From Bacteroides sp. (GTDB lineage Bacteria; Bacillota; Clostridia; Lachnospirales; Lachnospiraceae): a stretch of 64,000 nt of DNA. Below, piece after piece: positions 17,645 to 26,313 of this stretch; the first letter of the stretch is position 1, and each line of letters begins with the position of its first letter. The position numbers and the translations under genes are program-made. The stretch covers positions 51,783 through 115,782 of the forward strand of contig JAMPBO010000012.1 in NCBI GenBank assembly GCA_023666705.1. The letters are read 5' to 3'. The notes below the pieces were generated by a model. It saw only the letters and a program-made list of their open reading frames with translations, was not told where the DNA came from and did no database searches.

Positions 17645-19336
17645 TTACTGCTGTTCTTCCTCCTCTGAGACCTCCACGGTTATGTACACATCCGCCTTTT
17701 TTAAGCCACTTTCCGTACAAAGCCAGCTTTTAATGGAAGAAAGCTCATAGTCCTCTATCTCCTCACTCGCCTTAGCCGACAGAAAAATCACATCGCTTGT
17801 ACCATTGAACATGACTCCCACATAGCAATCCGACAAATGTGGATATATCCTTTGTGCCTTGGCAGCAAGCGTTTTAATATCCTCATAATCGCTGATTGTT
17901 TCCTCATAGCCATCCATCACCGCCTGCATGGAGGTAATCGTCTCATTACATTGTGCCAGCTCGTCACTTAACTCTTTAATCGTATTTTCCTGAACGACAA
18001 TCGTAACCTTATCGCTGTTGTCACTTTCATCGTCTTCACTGAAAACATTTTGCGTTACCCTTAATGTATAATCGCCCAAATCATAGTGTTCAAGCTGTCC
18101 CTTTAACATTTCTATCACATCATCAGGCACGGTGCTTCCCACGAGAGATACCGATATAACTTTCTCGTCAATATCATACTCGGACTTTACAATCTGTGTT
18201 TCTGAAAATGAAAACTCCTTTTCCAGATAGCTTGTTATATTTGTCTGCATATATGACTTGTACACGGTTCTTGCCCCGATAAATACACTTGGTATGATAA
18301 CAACCACGGCAATGGTAATAATAATGGCATTTACCTGTCTCTGCTTTTTTGCACTGATGCTCCTGTGATATGGCACACGCAAAACCAAGGTTATAATCGC
18401 CGTCGAAATTGCAATAAACAGGGTATTAATGATAAACAAATAAAATGCACCCAAAAAGAAATCAAGCTGTCCTGTTGCAATCCCATAGCCTGCTGTACAA
18501 AGCGGCGGCATAAGTGCCGTTGCAATCGCTACACCCGGAATAACATTGGAATGCTTCGTCCTTGTGTGTCCAATCATACCTGCCAGTCCACCAAAAAGAG
18601 CAATCAAAACATCCCAGAGTGTAGGGCTGGTTCTCGCTATCATTTCTGCGGTAGGTGTTGTCATAGGTGAGAGTGAAAAATATATGGTTGCTGTAATCAG
18701 GCTGATTGCAACCTGCGTACCAAACCGCACAAGTGCATGCTCCAAAAGTTGCAAATCCCTCACCGCTATGGAATAGCCCATTGCTAGAATGCCACTCATC
18801 AGCGGTGATATGAGCATGGCACCGATGATAACTGCCGTAGAATTCACATTAAGACCGATGGATGCAATCAAAATGGCAAGCATCAGTATCCACATATTGG
18901 CACCGTGAATAACGGTCTGCTCCCGCATCATCGCATCAATTTCCTCATAGCTCATCATATTGTCCGTAATGCTGAACACACGCTTAAAATACGACCTTAC
19001 CTTGCCCTCCTTATTCTTGATGTCCTTTTTTATTTCTTTTCTTATCTCCTCTTTTATTTCTTCCTTTAATTCCTCAGGCATCTCCTCAAACTCCTGAATT
19101 TCCTCCCGCAGGGTCTTTTCATGCTGTATATGCGGTTCCCTTTTATCGTCATCTTTTATAACATCATTTTTTTCCGCTTTCCCATCCATTTTCGTATTCC
19201 CTATACTTACGCCAGTTTCTTTATTCTTTATCTCATGTTTTGTTTCCTGATTATTCTCTGTAACGTTATCATTTTTTTCTTTTTTTATATCTTCACTTGC
19301 CAATGTCTTATCTTGGGGTTCTTTTTTCCTGCTCAT
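17645..19336 (-). CDS. DUF389 family membrane protein with long charged N-terminus
   Basis: The protein has about 563 residues. Residues 1-120 are highly charged and Lys/Glu-rich (probably disordered then coiled coil, EELKEEIKEEIRKEIKKDIK). The hydrophobic DUF389 core follows with about six helices, including AVIIGAMLISPLMSGILAMG and GVAIATALMPPLCTAGYG. The C-terminal 180 residues form an extracytoplasmic region. Function of DUF389 is not established. ATG 19336 follows AGGAGG. It is tandem with the adhesin gene but separated by a strong terminator, and no clear promoter of its own is visible. Confidence 0.85.
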   Translation of the reverse strand: MSRKKEPQDKTLASEDIKKEKNDNVTENNQETKHEIKNKETGVSIGNTKMDGKAEKNDVIKDDDKREPHIQHEKTLREEIQEFEEMPEELKEEIKEEIRKEIKKDIKNKEGKVRSYFKRVFSITDNMMSYEEIDAMMREQTVIHGANMWILMLAILIASIGLNVNSTAVIIGAMLISPLMSGILAMGYSIAVRDLQLLEHALVRFGTQVAISLITATIYFSLSPMTTPTAEMIARTSPTLWDVLIALFGGLAGMIGHTRTKHSNVIPGVAIATALMPPLCTAGYGIATGQLDFFLGAFYLFIINTLFIAISTAIITLVLRVPYHRSISAKKQRQVNAIIITIAVVVIIPSVFIGARTVYKSYMQTNITSYLEKEFSFSETQIVKSEYDIDEKVISVSLVGSTVPDDVIEMLKGQLEHYDLGDYTLRVTQNVFSEDDESDNSDKVTIVVQENTIKELSDELAQCNETITSMQAVMDGYEETISDYEDIKTLAAKAQRIYPHLSDCYVGVMFNGTSDVIFLSAKASEEIEDYELSSIKSWLCTESGLKKADVYITVEVSEEEEQQ

Positions 19337-19364
19337 GATGCCTCCTAAGTCTTCGCTAAGTAAA

Positions 19365-19420
19365 AAGGCTGCTGTCTCCGAATACAGCTCCACTATGTGG
19401 AGTAGCCGGGCAGCAGCCTT
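19365..19420. terminator. Strong (bidirectional-type) terminator after the adhesin gene
   Basis: AAGGCTGCTG and CAGCAGCCTT pair perfectly over 10 bp, with an inner CTCCAC/GTGGAG hairpin. The minus strand continues TTTTTACTTAG and the plus strand ATTTATTTTT. Confidence 0.8.
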
Positions 19421-19428
19421 ATTTATTT

Positions 19429-21837
19429 TTATCTGTCAGTTTTTCTTTTTTTTATTACGAGGGTAACCACGCCTGCCGCTGAGCAGAGCATAACCCCAAA
19501 TAATATTATGATGTTGAAGGTATCTCCTGTATTGACAGCCTTATCCTTCGTATTTGTATTCGTATTCGTTCCTGTCGTGTTTTCCGTGCTTCCGTCCGTT
19601 GTGTCAGTAGAACTATCCGTTCCCTCCGTGGAGGTATCCGTCGTATCTGCAGCCTTGGTAACAATATAAACCTCACATGTGGTTTTTTTGCCATTCACAA
19701 CCTTTGCTTTATGTTCTTTTCCAACCGAAACATCATATCCGTCAGGCACCTCTGTCGTTTTAACCGTGTAGGTTCCTGCTGGAAGCTTTGCCACCGTAAT
19801 CTCACCGTCATCATTTGTCTTATATGACTTAGAGTTGCCGTCAGGGCTGGTAATTTCAACGGTTGCACCCGGTACAACATCGCCTGTCTTCTCATCATAC
19901 ACAATAACAAGAAGCTGTCCGTTATCCTCTGTGTCACCTTGTTCTGTTGTAGGTGTCTTCTCCGTTGTCGGCGTATCCTTTTCTGTGGTAGGCGTGTCTT
20001 TCTCCGTCGTCGGCGTATCCTTTTCTGTCGTTGCCGTCTTCTTTGCCTCATCAACCATAATAAGCTTTTCACCATCAGCCATTGGCGTAGTGGAATAGCC
20101 GCTGCCTGTATGCTTATAAATCTTGCCCTTTGTGTCTATCTTAAATTTCACATCCGTCGCATATTCGTATCCGTCAGGTGCCGCTGTTTCCTTCCATGTA
20201 TATTCACCTGCCGGTAATTTTTCCAGCACAGTTGCCTCCGTTCCACTTGTCCATGAAAGCGTTTTCTTATTGCTTGAAAGTGTTATGGCTGAACCTGCAA
20301 CACTTTTTACATTACTTAAATCTCCACTGCCAATGGTAAGGGAAAGCTTCGCTCCTGCAAGCTCCTTGCCCGCCTTCGTCTGCTTTGAAAATTCTGCCGC
20401 AATTGCCTCATCCACCATAATGAGCTTTTCATTTGCACCCATAGGCGTATTTGAGTAAGCTCCGTCACCGATATATCTATATATCTTTCCAGCCGCATCT
20501 ACCTTAAATTTAACATCCGATGCATACGCATATCCATTTGGTGCTGCTGTTTCTTTCCATGTATACTCACCTGCAATCAAGTCAGCGAGCTTAGTCGGTG
20601 CCGTTCCACTTGTCCACGAAACCGTCTTCTTGTCACTTGAAAGTGTTATCGGCGAACCTGAAACAGTTTTCACATTAGATAAATCACCGCTTGCAATCGT
20701 AAGGGAAAGCTTTGCTCCTGCAAGCTCCTTGCCTGCCGACTCCTCCTTGGAAAATTCTAAGGTTGCATTTGCAGTATCTCCCTCGACCTCACTTTTCGGT
20801 GCTCCAATCGGATTTACGATTCTGTGGAATTCTGCACTTATGGTCACTTTTCCTGCAACCACAATGCCATCCCAGTTTTGACCAAGCGAAACATCAGCAC
20901 TTGGAGCAATGATTGTTCCAAATCCCCTTCCGTTAAAATTAATCTTTCCTGTATATTGTTTATCTGTCTTACTGCTGTCATAGAAATTATAATAAATTCT
21001 ATTGTGGTTGCTTGTGGCATTTGATTCTTTATTTCCGATTTGATTGTTTCTTGAACCATACGCAATAACAAGCTCATCAAAATTCACTTCTGTTTTTCCT
21101 GTCAAATCTATATTGAATACCGCACTTGTTGTTGCGTCTGTCTGGTCAACCGAAAACACAATTGATGTCTTTCCTGCTCCAAGGGTATCTGCATTAAGTT
21201 TTGCCACACTATTACCACTTGGGCAGGTAACTGTTCTTGCATTTAGGTCTGAAAAATTTACCGAAACATTATTTGTATCTGTCATGTCAGCAATTGTCTG
21301 ATTATAGCCCTTCATCAGACTTGCAATGCTGTCCATATCTGCATAAGGCATATCCGCATCCGCATCAAAAATAATATGGTCAGGTCCCGGCTTTGATACT
21401 TCTCCTGCCTTGCCTGCACTGTTTTTAAGCTCCACAGCGTTGGAACGTCTTCCCGTTTCCGTTACGGCACTTCCAATATAAAGCCATCCCAGCTTCTCAT
21501 TGTTGGAAAGCTGTGAGTTATTTAAATCACCATAATCAGAAAAATAAAATTCCTCACTCTCATTGTACGGCTGATACTGCCCCGCATTGTTCAGTCCGCT
21601 GTTTGCATTGTTATTCAGTGTCTTAACCAAAAAATTGCTATGACAATGTGCATTTATGTAAATACTGTCCAACGCAGTCAAGCCATAGCTTCCCATTATC
21701 TGTTCCGGTGTCCTGCCCGCAATTTTGTAACTGCCTGCAGCCTTGCTTGTTACACCTGTTAAACAGGAGGTAACTGCCATTGCAGCCGCAACAGCAAAGG
21801 ATGCAATTCTTCCCATTAATGCCTTTCCCTTTTTCAT
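19429..21837 (-). CDS. Wall-anchored adhesin: choice-of-anchor-A domain plus SpaA/Cna-B repeats
   Basis: This 802-residue secreted protein has a signal peptide at residues 1-33. A choice-of-anchor-A-like domain (~45-345) contains INAHCHSNFLVKTL and GRGFGTIIAPSADVSLGQNW. Two nearly identical SpaA-like prealbumin domains follow, each with the E-box YTWKETAAP and a candidate isopeptide lysine near EFSK. A Thr-rich linker of TTEKDTP repeats leads to a third Cna-B domain (LPAGTYTVKTTEVPDGY) and a Ser/Thr linker. The C-terminus carries VNTGD, a hydrophobic helix and KKRKTDR, a variant sortase signal. ATG 21837 has AGGAGG. No sortase gene is in the window. It may be a pilus subunit or single adhesin. 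Confidence 0.88.
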   Translation of the reverse strand: MKKGKALMGRIASFAVAAAMAVTSCLTGVTSKAAGSYKIAGRTPEQIMGSYGLTALDSIYINAHCHSNFLVKTLNNNANSGLNNAGQYQPYNESEEFYFSDYGDLNNSQLSNNEKLGWLYIGSAVTETGRRSNAVELKNSAGKAGEVSKPGPDHIIFDADADMPYADMDSIASLMKGYNQTIADMTDTNNVSVNFSDLNARTVTCPSGNSVAKLNADTLGAGKTSIVFSVDQTDATTSAVFNIDLTGKTEVNFDELVIAYGSRNNQIGNKESNATSNHNRIYYNFYDSSKTDKQYTGKINFNGRGFGTIIAPSADVSLGQNWDGIVVAGKVTISAEFHRIVNPIGAPKSEVEGDTANATLEFSKEESAGKELAGAKLSLTIASGDLSNVKTVSGSPITLSSDKKTVSWTSGTAPTKLADLIAGEYTWKETAAPNGYAYASDVKFKVDAAGKIYRYIGDGAYSNTPMGANEKLIMVDEAIAAEFSKQTKAGKELAGAKLSLTIGSGDLSNVKSVAGSAITLSSNKKTLSWTSGTEATVLEKLPAGEYTWKETAAPDGYEYATDVKFKIDTKGKIYKHTGSGYSTTPMADGEKLIMVDEAKKTATTEKDTPTTEKDTPTTEKDTPTTEKTPTTEQGDTEDNGQLLVIVYDEKTGDVVPGATVEITSPDGNSKSYKTNDDGEITVAKLPAGTYTVKTTEVPDGYDVSVGKEHKAKVVNGKKTTCEVYIVTKAADTTDTSTEGTDSSTDTTDGSTENTTGTNTNTNTKDKAVNTGDTFNIIILFGVMLCSAAGVVTLVIKKRKTDR

Positions 21838-21992
21838 CAAAATCCTCCTTCTGATAAACAGCAGTCCATTACTAAGCAGCAACATGAAACCACATTTGCT
21901 TTCATAAATAGACTGACGCCACATTATGATTCACCCTACAATACTTCCGTATAGCTTTTCTTAAGTTTTTCATTCTATCATACATAAATATT

Positions 21993-22021
21993 ATTATATC
22001 AGTTACTCCATGTTTTTACAA
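21993..22021 (-). promoter_or_regulatory. Promoter of the adhesin gene
   Basis: TTGTAA, a 17-bp spacer and TATAAT with an extended TG on the minus strand. The leader of about 150 nt contains ATGAAA/TTTCAT and CAGTC/GACTG pairings but matches no riboswitch I recognise. Confidence 0.65.
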
Positions 22022-22067
22022 CCACCAGTGCCCTTTTTATTTACCCTTTTTATTTTGGGCAGCCACG

Positions 22068-22901
22068 TTAATTCTTTCCAAGGGCGGCAATAAGCAGGAA
22101 CACAATAATCTGTACCGTAACAATGGTTGCTCCCACAGGTGTCGCATACAGGATTGAAACCAACATACCAAGCAGGGAACACGCCACAGCCAAGGCTGCC
22201 GAGCATATGACGACACCCTTAAAGCTGTCCATAACTCTCATTGCGGTAAGGGCAGGAAAAATAACAAGTGCAGATATCAGCAGGGAGCCGACAAGGTTCA
22301 TGGCAAGCACCACAATAACCGCAGACAAAACTGCAATAAAAAAGTTATAGGCATTTGTATTTGCACCTGTTGCCTTTGCAAAGCTTTCATCGAAGGTCAC
22401 GGAAAAAATTTTGTTATAAAACAGCACATAAAGTGCAATCACAAGCAAAGACATGATGACACACAGCCAAACCTCCGATTTGGACAAGGTCAGAATCGAG
22501 GTTGAGCCAAACAATGTGCTGCACACATCACCTGATACGTTAGCAGACGTGGAACATACATTCATCAGCAGATATCCGATTGCAAGTGCACCGACAGACA
22601 GCATGGCAACGGCTGCATCACCCTTTATTTTCGTATTCTGTCCTGTCCGGAGCAGCAAAATTGCCGCTACAATGGTAACGGGCATAATAATTGCATTTTG
22701 ATTTGCCACCTTTAACACGGAGGCGACAGCCATTGCTCCAAAGGCAACGTGGGAAAGCCCGTCCCCTATGAAGGAGAACCGTTTCAGTACCAGCGTAACC
22801 CCTAACAATGAGGAGCATAAGGATATGAGAACACCGACGATTAATGCATAAACAACAAAGGGATATCCCATGTAAAATTGCAGTTTTTCAATTATTCCCA
22901 T
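22068..22901 (-). CDS. znuB: Zinc/manganese-type ABC transporter permease (ZnuB-like)
   Basis: This 277-residue protein with about eight helices belongs to the ABC-3 metal permease family; the segments LVLKRFSFIGDGLSHVAFGA and AMNLVGSLLISALVIFPALT are typical. It overlaps the ATPase stop by one base (TGATG), so it is translationally coupled. Zinc is the likely substrate given the His-rich binding protein in the same operon. Confidence 0.9.
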   Translation of the reverse strand: MGIIEKLQFYMGYPFVVYALIVGVLISLCSSLLGVTLVLKRFSFIGDGLSHVAFGAMAVASVLKVANQNAIIMPVTIVAAILLLRTGQNTKIKGDAAVAMLSVGALAIGYLLMNVCSTSANVSGDVCSTLFGSTSILTLSKSEVWLCVIMSLLVIALYVLFYNKIFSVTFDESFAKATGANTNAYNFFIAVLSAVIVVLAMNLVGSLLISALVIFPALTAMRVMDSFKGVVICSAALAVACSLLGMLVSILYATPVGATIVTVQIIVFLLIAALGKN

Positions 22902-23644
22902 CAGCTCTCACCTCCCTCAAGGCACTGCTTTGTATGCTTATGCCTGCAAGATGGCACATTGAAGTTTTTATACAGACTGCTATCCAGATAACTCAGTTTT
23001 TTTCCATAAAAGGATTCCGTTTTATTGATATGAAGAATGTGGGTTGCATATTTAAGGGCAGCCTCAATATCATGGGAAATCATAATAATGCTGATTCCCT
23101 CCTGATTGAGTGACGCTATCAACCTGTAAAATTCCTCCGTTGCCTTTGGATCTAAGCCCGTCACAGGTTCATCGAGAAGCAGCAGCTTAGATGTCGCACA
23201 AAGTGCCCTTGCAAGCAGAACTCTCTGCTGTTGCCCACCTGAAAGCTTTCTGTAGCTCCTGTTTTTCAGCTCCAAAATATCCATTTTTTCCATATTTGTC
23301 TTTGCAAGCTTTTTCTGTTCCTTACTGTAGTAAAGCCTGCCGCCGTGTCCCGTCAGGGTTCCCGACAAAACGATTTCCTGCACTGTTGCAGGAAAGTCTT
23401 TTTGAACTACCGTCTGCTGTGGCAGATAACCTATTTCGTAAGGCATAAGTCCGTCTCCTGTTTCTACCTCGCCCGAAACAGGTGTGTTTAAGTTAAGCAG
23501 TGTTTTCATCAGCGTACTTTTTCCCGTTCCGTTTTCACCTACAATACAAAGGTAGTCTCCCTTATTTACTTCAAAGTTTATATTTTCAGCCACCGCCTCA
23601 CCCTCATAGCCAAGGGCAAGCTTCCTGCAGGTAATATATGACAT
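22901..23644 (-). CDS. znuC: Zinc ABC transporter ATP-binding protein (ZnuC-like)
   Basis: This 247-residue ATPase has Walker A VGENGTGKSTLMKTL, signature LSGGQQQRVLLARAL and Walker B LLLLDEPVTGLD. The Cys/His-rich tail (FNVPSCRHKHTKQCLEGGES) could bind metal, which is unusual enough to note. Thirty bases separate it from the binding-protein gene. Confidence 0.92.
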   Translation of the reverse strand: MSYITCRKLALGYEGEAVAENINFEVNKGDYLCIVGENGTGKSTLMKTLLNLNTPVSGEVETGDGLMPYEIGYLPQQTVVQKDFPATVQEIVLSGTLTGHGGRLYYSKEQKKLAKTNMEKMDILELKNRSYRKLSGGQQQRVLLARALCATSKLLLLDEPVTGLDPKATEEFYRLIASLNQEGISIIMISHDIEAALKYATHILHINKTESFYGKKLSYLDSSLYKNFNVPSCRHKHTKQCLEGGES

Positions 23645-23674
23645 ATCAAATGCCTCCTCTCAACATGATGCAAT

Positions 23675-24619
23675 TCATTTCAGTGCCGTTTCAAACAACG
23701 ACAAATTATTTTCCATCGCTCCAATGTATGTGTATCCCCCGTCAATTTTCTTCCTGGAAACCGACTGGATGGAATCAACCACAAGCACAGCCTTTTCTCC
23801 TGTTTTTGTGTTATCCTTAATTGTGTCCGCAAGCTTTTTGTCCGAGCCTTCTATCACAAGGATATAGTCCACATTCCATTCATCCATTTTGTCCGCTAGT
23901 GTCGTGATAATTTCAAAGCTCGCCTCCGTGTCCGCACTGCATCCGTCAAAGGCGGCATAATAGCGAATTCCATAATCATTCACAAGATACCGGAACGGAA
24001 ACCTGTCTCCAAATATCAGTGTGTTGCCTGCTGCCTGTGCCGTCATTTCCTGATAACGGTTATCCAGGCTTACCAGTTGTTTTATATAGCCCTCACAGCG
24101 TTCCCTGTAATGCTCCTTATGTCCGCTGTCAAGCATTTCCAGAGCCGCCTCTATTTCAGCCACAATCAGACATGCATTTTTTAATGACAGCCATACATGC
24201 TCATCATATTCTTCCTCATGGTCATCGTGACCGTCATGGTCCTCATGCCCGATTGCATGTTTTCCGATTACATCCACCATATTAATAACCAGCATATCAG
24301 GATTTACAGAATTTGCCAGAGCGTCATTCACCCATGTCTCCGACTCGCCGCCCGAATATATAAACAAGTCACAGTTTCCGATGCGTGCAATATCCTCCAC
24401 CGACGGCTGATAGCTGTGCATGTCGGCACCATTATCCCCCAGCATTTTTAAATCAATGTCCGAAAGCCTGTCCCCGCACAATTCCCGCACCCAGTCGTAT
24501 GCCGAAAAGCCTGTGCACACAATTGAGATTTTTCCATCCTCCGTAAATGCAAAGCTGCCGCATGCCAAAAGCGGAATACATATGCAAATTGTCATCATCA
24601 CAGCGATAAGCTTTTTCAT
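23675..24619 (-). CDS. znuA: Zinc-binding lipoprotein of ABC transporter (ZnuA-like)
   Basis: The protein has 314 residues with a lipobox LLACG near residue 20. This is a cluster A-I metal-binding protein with a His/Asp-rich loop HAIGHEDHDGHDDHEEEYDEHVW split across ~120-145, characteristic of zinc-specific members. First gene of the znuA-C-B operon, with GGAGG ahead of the ATG. A consensus promoter and a palindromic operator lie upstream. Confidence 0.93.
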   Translation of the reverse strand: MKKLIAVMMTICICIPLLACGSFAFTEDGKISIVCTGFSAYDWVRELCGDRLSDIDLKMLGDNGADMHSYQPSVEDIARIGNCDLFIYSGGESETWVNDALANSVNPDMLVINMVDVIGKHAIGHEDHDGHDDHEEEYDEHVWLSLKNACLIVAEIEAALEMLDSGHKEHYRERCEGYIKQLVSLDNRYQEMTAQAAGNTLIFGDRFPFRYLVNDYGIRYYAAFDGCSADTEASFEIITTLADKMDEWNVDYILVIEGSDKKLADTIKDNTKTGEKAVLVVDSIQSVSRKKIDGGYTYIGAMENNLSLFETALK

Positions 24620-24684
24620 TTCGCCAGTCCTCCATTATGCTTTCCATATACCCATTTCTACTATATTTTAGTAACCACAGCACA

Positions 24685-24703
24685 TTTGCAAACGATTTGC
24701 AAA
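24685..24703. promoter_or_regulatory. Candidate zinc-repressor (Zur/Fur-type) operator
   Basis: TTTGCAAA-CGA-TTTGCAAA, two self-complementary half-sites 3 bp apart. They lie immediately downstream of the consensus -10, over the expected transcription start of znuA. Placement fits a repressor; the motif differs from the B. subtilis Zur box, so the regulator is inferred from context only. Confidence 0.5.
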
Positions 24704-24707
24704 TTGC

Positions 24708-24736
24708 ATTATACCCTGCTTATAACTACATGTCAA
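24708..24736 (-). promoter_or_regulatory. Consensus promoter of znuACB
   Basis: Perfect TTGACA, 17-bp spacer, perfect TATAAT on the minus strand, about 90 bp before znuA. A promoter this strong would need repression, consistent with the overlapping palindrome. The rest of the divergent gap holds an AGTGCC-TTC-GGCACT hairpin at about 24753-24770. Confidence 0.8.
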
Positions 24737-24844
24737 CCCACATATGAACAAAGTGCCTTCGGCACTCTTTATGCTGCCACAGCTTTCATGGCACTGTGAC
24801 AACCCCTTATTAAGGCAATTAAATGGGCTGTGAGATTTTTTCTC

Positions 24845-24873
24845 TTGTTAAAATCCTATGTGAAATGTATAAT
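24845..24873 (+). promoter_or_regulatory. Promoter of metY
   Basis: TTGTTA, 17-bp spacer, TATAAT on the plus strand, about 60 bp before the start. The leader is too short for a SAM riboswitch. Confidence 0.65.
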
Positions 24874-24931
24874 AAAATAGTATTAATATGAATTTTTATC
24901 TTTAAGATGTTGTAAGGAGGATTAACATAAA

Positions 24932-26191
24932 ATGAAAGACGAAACAAAATGCCTGCATGCAGGCTATACACCAAAAAATGGAGAGCCGAGAGTGCTTCCT
25001 ATCGTACAGAGCACAACCTATGTATACGATTCCGCCGCTGAGGTGGCAGCTATTTTCGATGACCCGACAAAGGGACTTTGCTATTCCCGCTTTGGAAACC
25101 CTACCGTTATGGCAGTAGAAGAAAAAATCAATTCCCTTGAGGGCGGTGTTGGTGCCATGTGCACCACATCCGGTCAGGCAGCAACCTTGTTATCCATATT
25201 AAACATATGCAAGGCAGGCGACAGTATTATAAGTACGCCTCAAATATATGGCGGTACCATCAATCTTTTTTCGTTCACCTTAAAAAAACTGGGCATAGAA
25301 TGTATCTATGTTGACCGAAGTTCCTCAGACGAGGAAATCAAAGCCGCATTTAAGGAAAACACAAAGCTTGTTTTTGGTGAGACAATTGCAAATCCTGCAC
25401 TTAAGGTATTTGATATTGAGCGTTTTGCAAATATCGCCCACGACATGGGTGTACCGCTTATTGTAGACAACACATTTGCAACGCCTATCCTCTGCAAGCC
25501 TTTCGATTTTGGTGCGGACATCGTCATCCATTCCACAAGTAAATATATGGATGGTCACGCACTTCAGGTCGGCGGCGTTATCGTTGACAGTGGCAAATTT
25601 GACTGGACAAACGGAAAATTCCCTGAGCTTACCGAGCCTGACGAATCCTATCACGGCATATCCTATACGGAAAGCTACGGCAAAATGGCATACATTATAA
25701 AAGCACGGATGCAGCTTATGCGGGATTTCGGTGTTTATCCTGCTGCACATTCTGCGTTTTTATTAAATCTTGGTCTTGAGACCCTGCCTGTGCGTATGAA
25801 GCAATACTGTGAAAATGCACTTGCCGTTGCCAAATACCTCGAGGCATCCCCAGCCGTTGAAAGTGTTTCTTACCCTGGACTTCCGGGCGATGAGGATTAT
25901 GAGCTGGCACAGAAATACCTGAAGGGCTGCAGTGGTGTCATTTCCTTTAACATAAAGGGCGGACGTGAGGCAGCCGCCAAATTTATGGATTCCCTTACAC
26001 TTGCATCCAACGAGGTACATGTGGCAGACATCAGAACCTGCGTACTTCACCCTGCAAGTGAGACGCACCGGCAGCTCACGGACGAGCAGCTCGTTGCGGC
26101 AGGAATTGACGGAGGAATGGTTCGTTTTTCAGTGGGACTCGAAAGCATCGATGACATAATAAGCGACCTTGATCATGCACTAAATGCATAA
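24932..26191 (+). CDS. metY: O-acetylhomoserine aminocarboxypropyltransferase (sulfhydrylase)
   Basis: This 419-residue enzyme of the Cys/Met metabolism PLP family makes homocysteine from O-acetylhomoserine and sulfide. Visible motifs: PIVQSTTYVYDSAAEVAAIF, YSRFGNPTVMAVEEKI, the PLP lysine in IVIHSTSKYMDGHALQVGG, and the C-terminal VRFSVGLESIDDIISDL. AAGGAGG precedes the ATG. Methionine gamma-lyase is a possible alternative within the same family, but the length and KYMDGH region favour MetY. Monocistronic, divergent from the zinc transporter. Confidence 0.9.
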   Translation: MKDETKCLHAGYTPKNGEPRVLPIVQSTTYVYDSAAEVAAIFDDPTKGLCYSRFGNPTVMAVEEKINSLEGGVGAMCTTSGQAATLLSILNICKAGDSIISTPQIYGGTINLFSFTLKKLGIECIYVDRSSSDEEIKAAFKENTKLVFGETIANPALKVFDIERFANIAHDMGVPLIVDNTFATPILCKPFDFGADIVIHSTSKYMDGHALQVGGVIVDSGKFDWTNGKFPELTEPDESYHGISYTESYGKMAYIIKARMQLMRDFGVYPAAHSAFLLNLGLETLPVRMKQYCENALAVAKYLEASPAVESVSYPGLPGDEDYELAQKYLKGCSGVISFNIKGGREAAAKFMDSLTLASNEVHVADIRTCVLHPASETHRQLTDEQLVAAGIDGGMVRFSVGLESIDDIISDLDHALNA

Positions 26192-26313
26192 TATTTGTTG
26201 TTAGAAATGGAGCAAAAGCGTGCCTTGCGGTGAGTTGTCTATATTGTACAATATGCGTTCGCAAAAGCAGCGTTTTGCCCATGTTATTTATTGTTAAAAA
26301 GGAGGCTCACACT

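Noticed and set aside
19975..20045. Short tandem DNA repeats suggesting a CRISPR-like array
   Set aside because: They are in-frame and encode the TTEKDTP linker of the adhesin; there are no spacers and no cas genes.
21838..21990. Possible c-di-GMP riboswitch in the adhesin leader
   Set aside because: Some local pairing exists, but the conserved GEMM tetraloop and receptor sequences are absent.
24740..24931. Possible SAM riboswitch upstream of metY
   Set aside because: The predicted promoter is only about 60 bp from the start codon, and none of the SAM riboswitch core pairings are visible.
26192..26313. Third copy of the MITE-like element near TATATTGTACAATATGCG
   Set aside because: Only a short core resembles the element; the CAATTGC ends are missing.
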